Assembly: GCA_028565715.1 (NCBI GenBank)
Contig: JAOXYC010002236.1
Location: 1-15,589 of the forward strand
DNA from: Phoronis pallida
Lineage: Eukaryota > Phoronida > Phoronidae
Reading direction: 5' to 3'
Length of the DNA: 15,589 bases
Below, in pieces: positions 8,186-15,589 of the stretch. The stretch's first letter is position 1. Every line of letters begins with the position of its first letter. The notes under the pieces were generated by a model. The model was not told the DNA's origin. It saw only the letters and a program-made list of their open reading frames with translations, and made no database searches. The position numbers and the translations under genes are program-made.

Positions 8186-8676
8186 GAGAGCTTTCGCAGA
8201 CAACTGGTTACCTGATACCAGATACCAGATACGTAAAAAGTACGTATCTATGGAAGGCGATTCCCTTCATATTAGAAGAATCACCGCGGAGCTTCCATAA
8301 TCACCGCGGTGCTTTCATAATCACCGCGGTGCTTTCATAGTCACCGCAGTGATTGTGGAATCACCGCAGTGATTGTGCAAACCAGAACAGAACCACCGCG
8401 GTGATTCCATAATCAATGCGGTGGTTTTGAAACCGGAACAAAATCACCGCGATTGTGAAATTACCGAGGTGGTATTGTTCCGGTTTGCACAATCATTGCG
8501 GTGATTCCACAATCACTACAGTGACTATGAAAGCACCGCGGTGATTATGAAAGCACCGCGGTGATTATGGAAGCTCCGCGGTGATTCTTCTAATATGAAG
8601 GGAATCGCCTTCCATAGATACGTACTTTTTACGTATCTGGTATCAGGTAACCAGTCGTTTGCGAACGAAAGCTCTC
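8186..8676. repeat. 491-bp foldback element with 20-bp ACCGCGGT array
   Basis: The outer arms carry GAGAGCTTTCG, CTGGTTACCTGATACCAGAT, GATACGTA-loop-TACGTATC and GGCGATTCCCTTCATATTAG, and are inverted copies of each other (8186-8280 and 8585-8676). Inside is an array with a strict 20-base period: unit starts at 8281, 8301, 8321, 8341 and 8361 on the left and 8513, 8533, 8553 and 8573 on the right. A typical unit is TCACCGCGGTGCTTTCATAA. The unit core TCACCGCGGTGA is itself palindromic. The centre (about 8385-8490) is a degenerate continuation with AACCGGAACAAA and TTGTTCCGGTTT as an inner pair. No open frame and no clear target duplication are visible. Confidence 0.85.
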
Positions 8677-9665
8677 AAATGTTGTCTGTCATCATGTTTA
8701 CTTGAGTTCAGCTACGTTTATTTCAACAGTGAGATGCACTATTTCTAATTCAAAGCGCAGGGCATAATTTCAATATCCACCCGCCACGTGGCGCTATCGC
8801 CGATTTTCGACAGTATTATAAAGGGCCAATTTTGAGGAATCAGGGCAAACTTTCAGCTGGATAATAAATTGATATACTCACGGTCTCTGTCGTGGTTTCT
8901 GCTCCATTCATCGGGCTGTCCCACACTGACGCCATTGCCTTGTAGCCTACTGCTTCTAGAGAAGTCCACAAAATAATTTAAGCACAGCTCGAATCTCAGT
9001 TTTATGTTGTATGACATGGGATTATTCACCAAAAACTTTCATTTATTTTATACTGAACATTTATGAGTGTCGTAGTGTCGTAGATCATTTGTGCACCAAC
9101 TGTAGTCTTTCGAAGGTTCTTATTACGAATTATCATATGTCGAGTATATGATTTAAGTTCATCCAGCATTCAGTCACATATCATGTTCCATACACGTTGT
9201 GTCTGTTAAACCATGTCCCTAACACACAGCTTAGAGCATTGAAACTCCCGAAGTGTACATCGATTTCTCAAGAAAGGTAACATGCACTGAATCACAACAG
9301 CCAATTTCAGTCTTTAAATTCAACGGTGAAATTCAAAATCTATACTCTCTGTGATTTAGGGTCGAAGAATACACGACACTTCCTACGAGGCTAAATTTCA
9401 TAACACTTTATTACCCTTTCCTCGAGCTATATCTCAATCGTCAAGCTGTTATTTTTGATAAGTGGATATAAGGTAAGCGAAAAAAACATTAGCCAAAACA
9501 ACTGTCCCATTCTAGTGTATGCGGTTAGTGATCCGTAAATTGTAAATAAAGCTCTTGACAGTTTTATATGAATATCATATTAATCACATCAATTTACCAT
9601 TTGACCTTCTCGTGTTAACGGTTTAATTGAGTATCCTATATTATAGGCATACAATGTCAGAATAC
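8677..9665. other. Intergenic stretch
   Basis: Apart from a doubtful minus-strand first exon (8935-8882) and a plus-strand TATA-like TATTATAAAG near 8814, nothing was recognised. A short direct repeat (GTGTCGTA twice, near 9067-9082) is minor. Confidence 0.35.
8882..8935 (-). CDS. Doubtful first coding exon, 18 codons
   Basis: ATG at 8935-8933 sits in a fair start context (G at -3, G at +4: AAGGCAATGG). It opens MASVWDSPMNGAETTTET and runs straight into a strong donor, ACC|GTGAGTAT (GT at 8881-8880), leaving phase 0. The base composition is more balanced than the surroundings. No following exon is recognisable downstream, where the next sequences are a foldback element and copy A, whose first exon has its own signal peptide. 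It may be a chance ATG-donor pair or the first exon of an unrelated or alternative transcript. Confidence 0.2.
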
Positions 9666-10025
9666 TTAAAGATACTGTCTCCTCGTTGGTGATGATCTGG
9701 GGTCAAAATTCAAATCAACTAGAAATTGTGTGTACAAGATTTGATGAATATAATTAACCTACATCTTAGTAAAAAAAATTTAAAAAAATCGGTAAAGGGG
9801 TAAATTTGAGCTTTTTATCCTAAAATAGTGTAAATTTCGAAAACCTTCTCGTACGAGAGGGTTTTCTGGATACAAAGATCTCAAATATACCCCTTTACCA
9901 ATTTTTTTGAATGTTTTGACTATGATGCAGGTTAAATATATTCATCAAAGGGCTCATACACAAAATTTCTAGTTGATTTGAATTTTGACCCCAGATCCTC
10001 ACCAACGAGGAGACCGTATCTTTAA
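9666..10025. mobile_element. TTAA-flanked foldback MITE, copy 2
   Basis: Same family as the element at 5666-6023: it begins TTAAAGATACTGTCTCC and ends with GGAGACCGTATCTTTAA, with the same long arms (GGGGTCAAAATTCAAATC, AATATAATTAACC, GGTAAAGGGGTA). The asymmetric centre is in the opposite orientation to copy 1. Here the GAGCTTTTTATCC side comes first and the GGATACAAAGATCTC side second, with a central hairpin around CTCGTACGAG. TTAA lies at both ends. No open frame is visible. Confidence 0.8.
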
Positions 10026-11227
10026 AGCATTAGTCGGGATAACATTGACAATTGTCGCATCTTATTTCTACTTCATCTGTGGCAGGTTCAATTTTAGTGT
10101 TGATTTGATTGTGGGGTTAAGCCACCACAAAATGTTTCTCCATTTTTAGTGTCTCGGAGCCCATTGATGACTCAAATTCACCGTTTCAAAAAAATAAATA
10201 TTTCGTGCACATAAGCCGTAGGCGGAGATTTCATGGGAGGTTGGATTTGGCCTGAAAAATCTTAAACGGCAAAATTGAAAAAGTAATTTGGAAGAAGACG
10301 ACTGAATGAAAAATTATCAGTCTTCAGAATGGTGTTAAGGTTTGTTTAAGTTAAACTTTTTCAAGAAGTTTATCACAAGGCACTCTGACCGTTTCCAAAT
10401 CGTTAACAGATAAAGGACCATGGTCACCGCACTTCCCCGGAGTCATAAATGTAGGTACTGTTAAACTGCATAATGTATATGGTATTAAGAACATGATCAT
10501 TGTTCTTGAGGCATTGATAATTTAAATTAGGTCACCAAATTTAAACTTTCAAACTGAATATGTTGTACCTAGAATATTTAAACGTTTCTGTTGATTTAGT
10601 CTGTATTTCTAATACATGGAGGTGATATGATCCGATATGACATCCAGTTGTTTTCGTTTCGACCGATAGAGGGGCCTAGCGTTTACAGTTTGCACCACAT
10701 GAGCCTTGTGTTGGTGGCGCGAATTTTAGAATGAGATAAAGCTCGATGATTTTACAGTTTCTGGGAAGTTGCCAAGAAAAGGTATGTTTCGAACAAACGA
10801 ACCTAAAACCTCAGTGATACACAATGTTCCTGCATTTTCAACGAATCTCGTTAAAATGAGAAACTGCTCCTAATTTAAGCCATTGTCATGATTAGTATAT
10901 TTTTAGATCGAGTTTGTTTTTTTGTGTCTGTGTTTTATTTGAAAATTAATGCAACGCTTTACACGATTTTGTCATGCTAATATTTTTGGCAACCGACCAA
11001 TCGACATGCTTCATTTTGGGTCTGGAGTGACCCAACAGTGAAAGCAGTTGTATTACGTATAAAAAGATGTTCATATTCCTATAAAGAAAATCAGTGCTCG
11101 ACTTCTCGACAAGAAACAAACAGTCTCGTCAAAAGCCCCAAAAGAACATTTGGGTGACATTATTTACAATAGGCAACCCGAGCTCAAAATATTTTAAAAT
11201 ATTGTAATTATTATGAAACTGTTTCTT
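10026..11227. other. Intergenic stretch, nothing recognised
   Basis: AT-rich sequence without a long open frame, tRNA-like fold or notable repeat that I could identify on either strand. Confidence 0.4.
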
Positions 11228-11338
11228 CAACCAATTTGGTCACATCACTTTTGGCCCAAGTCGGACCAATTAAACATTTTTCAAAAACATTTTCCTCAGT
11301 TGAGGGGATTAGTTCACGTAGTGTGACCAAAATGGTTG
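11228..11338. repeat. Short inverted repeat, 16-bp arms
   Basis: CAACCAATTTGGTCAC at 11228-11243 matches the inverse of GTGACCAAAATGGTTG at 11323-11338 at 15 of 16 positions, enclosing about 80 bases. A small palindrome CCTCAGTTGAGG lies at 11294-11305. It may be the remnant of a short foldback element. Confidence 0.45.
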
Positions 11339-11659
11339 CTGGAACGGATCCATAATGAATGAAAATCAAGCATCGCGAAGGATTAATAACACTATTTTAA
11401 AAATATTGTTGAATGTAATATATTTGATGAAAAAGTAAATTTTATGCCGGACTGATAAAAAGAGAATTCAAGTGGTTGTGAAATCACTGTGGTCTTTAAG
11501 TTTGCAAATTTGACAGATTAGCTTTGATGCTTAATTTAAAATTCCATCCTTATAGCTACAGCGAGGCAGTTCGAAAATAATGAGCAATTCAACGACACTA
11601 AAGTGGTCAACCAACGCATGAAATTGCTAGACAATTACGCTCTGGAAACGGCAGTTCTC

Positions 11660-12079
11660 TATCGTTGGCCATGTGGGTCACACCTCTGTAATAATTTGAC
11701 CGCGGTCAAATTCTTATTTAGACCTCGGCGTAAGTTAATCAATTTCGACGAATACGAATGTATGTTGAACATATGCTAGCAGACGGTGTCCTCTTAAATA
11801 ATTTAACCTCGGTGGAAGTTAATTTTCACAGTGGCGAAAACTTGTGACCCATTGTAAATAAGCCTGTTGGCCAAATGGCTCATTTCAACTGCATTTTGGC
11901 CGCGGCGAAAATAATTTTCACCGCGGTGAAAATTTACTTCCGCTGAGGCTAAATTATTTTTGACCGGGGTGGAAAGTATTTTAGCTGCATACTGTGATTT
12001 GATTGGTTGCTTTCGACTGCGGTCAAATTATTTTGACCGCGGCCAAAATACAGAGTTGTGACCCAAATGGCCAACGATA
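11660..12079. mobile_element. 420-bp palindromic element with 6-bp target duplication
   Basis: The ends are TATCGTTGGCCAT (11660) and ATGGCCAACGATA (12079), continuing inward as GTGGGTCACACCTCTGTA and the near-matching inverse TACAGAGTTGTGACCC. GTTCTC lies immediately outside both ends (11654-11659 and 12080-12085), as expected of a target duplication. The interior holds repeated palindromic blocks of about 20 bases, such as TTTGACCGCGGTCAAA, TTTTCACCGCGGTGAAAATT and GACCGCGGCC, alternating with decayed versions. No coding capacity is visible. The block core ACCGCGGT is the same as in the element at 8186-8676, although the termini differ. Confidence 0.75.
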
Positions 12080-12085
12080 GTTCTC

Positions 12086-13349
12086 GCCTCTCTGAGTGTA
12101 AAGTTACGCCTAGGATGACGTAACCATGCGACGAACAAGACCGAGGTAAGTGATAACATAACACGTCCAAAAATTATTTTGTGGATGCATAAAATGGATA
12201 ATACATTCAGTTGAATATTATATTTTATTACCATGCTTATACTATAAAGTAGTTTCGAAAACATTCAATAAAAGCATTTCAATCAGCAATTCAAGCACTG
12301 CAAATATATTCCGTGGCTCTCCACGTAGATTCAAAAATTTCTTATCCAAGCCTCAAAACACAAGCCATGAAATAAATGTGAAAAAGAGAATATAATGTAT
12401 TTATTATATAATATTAATGGAAATTAATTAATTAATTAAGAAGCACTCATTCGTGTATATATCAACAGATTGCATTGATACCTTAGTTATAAAACATCTC
12501 AAACGGATTAACTATACCTTCACGTATAAGATGTATCATGCCAAATGCTAGTTAAAGGCAAACGCCAGGAAAATTCATCTGTGTCGCCCGTCTGTTATGA
12601 TAACAGAAAGAAAAACACGAATTAAAATGCTCTCCTTAGTAGAAATTAACTTGAGCTTCAATCTTGTCAATACTCCTGCTTGGATGAAATCGCGAATCAA
12701 AAAACCGCCGGGGTAGTCTCTATGACACTTGGCGCTCATTAAAAAACATTGTCAGTGGTTTTGGCATTTTCTCAGCAGCGGGTTAAATAAATTTATTGCA
12801 ATTTTGCAGTTTGTAACCCTGTGGTAATACAAATACGTTTTCAAAAATATCCGAGATTTTCCATAGTGACAAGAAAATCAAATCAAAATAACTTTCCAAA
12901 TTAGCAAAAGCCGCAGATATTGACAAGTAATCTTGGTAGTTATGCGCTCTTGTCTTACAGTTGAAAGACTTGTTTCTAAATTTCTTCCACTTATAAAACT
13001 TAATTTTCTGAAATTTTCAAGCAGCAGTTTACGAAATGTAGGACGCTACAATCGCATTTCAGGTTATTGATTTCTTTTCTAGCAAACCTGTTGGTACAAT
13101 GTAAATTTCTAAGGATACTTTGAAAGTTTGTGCATTCGTTTTCGAAAAAACGCATGTCAAAGCATGTCAATATCGGAGCGGGTTGTTTTGAAGAATGTGT
13201 AAGAGAAAATAAAGATTAATTATTATAGAGCAGTGATATTGAAAAATGTATTCATTTGACCAAAATGCTCACTACAGCTTAGTGAAACACAAATGCAATT
13301 TTTAGGGTCTTCTAATTTCACATTATGATATTGGAACACTTTTAAAACA
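12086..13349. other. Region downstream of copy B
   Basis: AT-rich; on the minus strand this is the 3' flank of copy B. A short ATTA microsatellite lies at 12423-12438 (AATTAATTAATTAATT). The nearest minus-strand AATAAA that I found is at 12792-12797, about 550 bases past the copy B stop. That leaves room for either a long 3' UTR or a further exon. Open frames near 11949-12264 show no domain. Confidence 0.4.
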
Positions 13350-15435
13350 TTATCGTACCTGTAATTCCCATAGGTAATCTTCCGGCGCGGCTTTAGGCCC
13401 ATTTAAACATGATGATGATGACGGATCGCACTTAGCGTAAAATCCTAAACCCCCCCCACTCCCCTTGCCCAGTGTTAACGAATCATAAACGTATTCAATC
13501 AAGACAGTCTCGCCTTTCTTTATAATGGACCCACTTCCTTTGTCGGCGGCTAACCAGATCCTTAACCTTTCCCCATCGCAATCGTCATCGGCGTTAAACC
13601 TATTTCCAGGACAAGAATACCTAGCGCAACCCCACCATTCAGGACCCCAACAGCCTAGCCAGTCTCCACGTACAACATCGTACTCAAACGCCACATCGTC
13701 ACCATCACGGATTGGAGTATCGTCCTGTTTTCCTATAGAGAAAATGCGGAAGACCTCCCCTTTACATTTTGCCCACTTGGTTGAGGTCGTCCAAGAAACA
13801 GGGCAATATGATAGTCCACACGATTCCCTGTGCCAGCAGCTAAGCCATGCACCTGTCCCTATGCTTCTTAGGGCAACAGTATCACCAGATTTCACACGTT
13901 TGGCATACTGAGGGCAGTTAGATAAGTTTTCATCATCGCCACCAGAACAGTCCTCATCACCGTCACAAAGCCAGAAACGGCTTATACATTTACCGTCATT
14001 GCATCTATATTTACCATTACTTCTTGTACAACAGTCTCCTGCATAGCATGTTCTGGTATCAACTCTCCCGCCGCTTTTACATTTCGTAAAATCATCCGTG
14101 CCCAAACATAATCGTGCTCTATATTGAGTACCTTCTCCACATGCCACTGAACATCTTCCCCAACTGCCCCATTCTCTCCAAACGTGGTGACACCTTGGAA
14201 TAGCGCTCCAACCGAGTGATGATGCCGTCTTTTTGCAAGTCACTGATTCAGGAGAGGCCACACGCTGATTGTCACAAACGACAGAAATATTCATTCCTTC
14301 ATATGTCAATCCCTCTGTACAGTTGATTGTTGTTCCTTCGATGACCAATGCCCCACAACTATGCGTATTCCAATAGTTGATGTACTCATGTTGCCGAAAT
14401 TCAGATGAAGTTCTGATCTCTTTTGCAAGACTGACGATGTTTCTTCTCGTCACCGCTGAACCCTCGTTTTGTAACCGCCACTGTTGAAACATTATGAGTG
14501 CTTCTGCATATGCAAGGTCTATGGTTGCCAAACCTTCTTTAAACTGTTGAATCGCATTATTATACTGTACCGAACATCCGCTATTGGGATGATCAGCGAG
14601 GTAAACCTTTTTGTATGTATTAAAAATGTCTTTACCAGATTTGCCAAGAAGGCCGTTTGGTAGGATCATCTTTCTGTATCTGTTCCGGGTTACAAAAATG
14701 GAATTGGTTTTAAGAATGTCTGCCAGTTTAGTTCCAAACTGGGCAAACTTCAACGTCCCATTCTGAAATCGGTTATACAAGGCAATGACATCTTCGATAG
14801 TCAACACAGTCTGACCATATAACACAAGGTTTTGAGTATACAAATGATGTGAGCGCATATTCTTTTCAAAGATTTGTAGTTTCTCACCTAGGTTTTTGAT
14901 ACTAAAATAGGTGTCAACAACTGTCGGGACACCATAAAGTAAGGTAAAATTCTGTCTAAGAAGAGCTAATTGTTTAAGTACTGCATCATCTACCGAAACC
15001 CTTTTGCTACAATATCTTCCTTCCCAGAAGTTATTACAGATACATTGGAACTGGTTAGTGTGAAGAATCGACTTACAATCCCCGTTACCGTTACATTTCT
15101 CTGATAAAGTACATGGGTTTCCAGAAAACAAGTCATTGCCGGCAATGAAAGGTCGATCACTACCATGAAACCAAGTGGGACATTGGGATTCTGAAGTGAG
15201 AATCTTTTCGTCCGCAAAAAGTGCTTCTTGACCACAACCCGGACAAAGTTTAAACTGCAGCAGGTTATTTACCGTGTCAAAATGGTGGCACTGAACAGTT
15301 GTGTTTATATCTTGGTACGCTACGAGAAGTGTACGCGACCCATGTTCAACTACAAAGTGGTTGTTTCCTTGGAATGAGTTTGAGCTGTCGTCTTTCTTTC
15401 CGATTGCTGCAACAGCCCAAGTAAACCATGGGTAC
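13350..15435 (-). CDS. Copy B terminal exon: intact SE-cephalotoxin-like mosaic protein (partial gene)
   Basis: The exon begins after AAG at 15436 with the same G-TAC-CC-YPWF junction as copy A, phase 2, and stays open for about 694 codons to TAA 13352-13350. In order it encodes a cysteine-containing lead-in (to about 15120) and an EGF-like domain with six cysteines (15113-15009). A helical stretch with several NxT/S sequons follows, then a sushi-like module ending CKKTASSLGWSAIPRC (14357-14190) and a TSP1 repeat (WxxWGxWGxCSVxCGxG, 14180-14031). An LDLa module with CDGDEDCSGGDDE (14030-13914) and three C-terminal repeats (13889-13359) complete it. The protein should be secreted, since the copy A N-terminus has a signal peptide. 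The family includes a cuttlefish salivary toxin, but similar mosaics occur in species where no toxicity is known, so toxic function is not established. Earlier exons lie past the right edge. The end is uncertain: CAG|GTACGA overlaps the last codons and resembles a donor. Confidence 0.85.
13359..13889 (-). other. Three C-terminal repeats of copy B, possible beta-trefoil
   Basis: Three segments start with SGDTVAL, DGDDVAF and KGETVLI and end with FRIFS, LRIWL and LWELQV. Each is about 50-60 residues long. The first two share WLSCW/WLGCW and a CP motif followed by an acidic or basic cysteine cluster (CKGE, CDGE). Threefold repetition of a G-D/E-x-V start and a hydrophobic aromatic end is the pattern expected of a beta-trefoil, a fold often used to bind sugars or other surface ligands. 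This is inference from repeat count and pattern; I cannot name a family. The third repeat here is glycine- and serine-rich and diverged. Confidence 0.5.
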
Positions 15436-15589
15436 CTTAAACAAATACAAATCTGAATCAACTCCAAGAAGTATCTCTGGCTTTTAATATTCAGTGTATT
15501 CTTATCTGCATCTTAAAGGTATTTGCAACTATTTCTGAATGGACTCTAAGATGGTCTTCAATGCTATCATTATGCTAGAAAAATCAATT
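15436..15589 (-). other. Start of the intron upstream of the copy B terminal exon
   Basis: Acceptor AG lies at 15437-15436 (…TTTGTTTAAG|GTACCC). The frame remains open a little further upstream, to an in-frame ATG at 15467, but the copy A equivalent shows that this is intron. No further exon is seen up to the edge. Confidence 0.6.

Noticed and set aside
8281-8592. Regularly spaced 20-bp units resembling a CRISPR array
   Set aside because: The units abut directly with no unique spacers, the array is mirrored inside a palindrome, and the surrounding genes are animal-type and spliced.
8814-8823. Plus-strand TATA box (TATTATAAAG)
   Set aside because: No plus-strand open frame or exon follows it, and such strings are frequent in AT-rich sequence.
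13525-13911. 128-codon plus-strand open frame
   Set aside because: It is the antisense shadow of the C-terminal repeats and LDLa region of copy B.
15436-15467. ATG at 15467 as the start of copy B
   Set aside because: The YPWF junction aligns with a spliced acceptor in copy A, and the extra residues upstream have no counterpart and no full signal peptide, so they are intron read-through.

Overview
The window looks like nuclear DNA of an invertebrate animal, probably marine. It has AT-rich introns with GT-AG splice sites, an extracellular mosaic protein family found in molluscs and other invertebrates, and many short inverted-repeat elements. I cannot name the species. No bacterial gene organisation (operons, Shine-Dalgarno sites) is visible.

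Two head-to-tail copies of one gene family lie on the minus strand. Copy A (7090 down to 702) is complete in outline: a signal-peptide and helical exon (7090-6434), a second helical exon (4026-3715) and a large mosaic exon (2815-702). Copy B is represented only by its equivalent large exon (15435-13350); its earlier exons lie beyond the right edge. The large exon encodes, in order, a cysteine-containing lead-in, an EGF-like domain, a helical stretch, a sushi/CCP-like module, a thrombospondin type 1 repeat, an LDL-receptor class A module and three C-terminal repeats. This architecture, with a secreted helical N-terminus, fits the family annotated as SE-cephalotoxin-like, named after a cuttlefish salivary protein. 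The name rests on recalled architecture, not on a search.

Copy B is open throughout its exon. Copy A carries three lesions: a frame change near 6875-6903, a second near 1985-2000 and an in-frame TAA at 1860-1862. Its splice sites and most of its reading frames survive, so it looks like a young pseudogene in a tandem array, unless these are assembly errors. All splice junctions that can be placed are phase 2 and have the form AG|G.

The rest is non-coding and rich in foldback DNA. Intron 1 of copy A (6433-4027) holds a 20-bp-unit palindrome (about 4112-4510), a 675-bp TA-flanked inverted-repeat element (4774-5448), a TTAA-flanked foldback MITE (5666-6023), a tRNA-like SINE head (about 6046-6127) and a 93-bp hairpin (6304-6396). 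The spacer between the genes holds a second copy of the TTAA MITE (9666-10025) with its centre inverted, and two large palindromes (8186-8676 and 11660-12079). Those two share an ACCGCGGT core although their termini differ; the second has a 6-bp target duplication. Three palindromes built from arrays of about 20-bp units within 8 kb are the least expected structure here.
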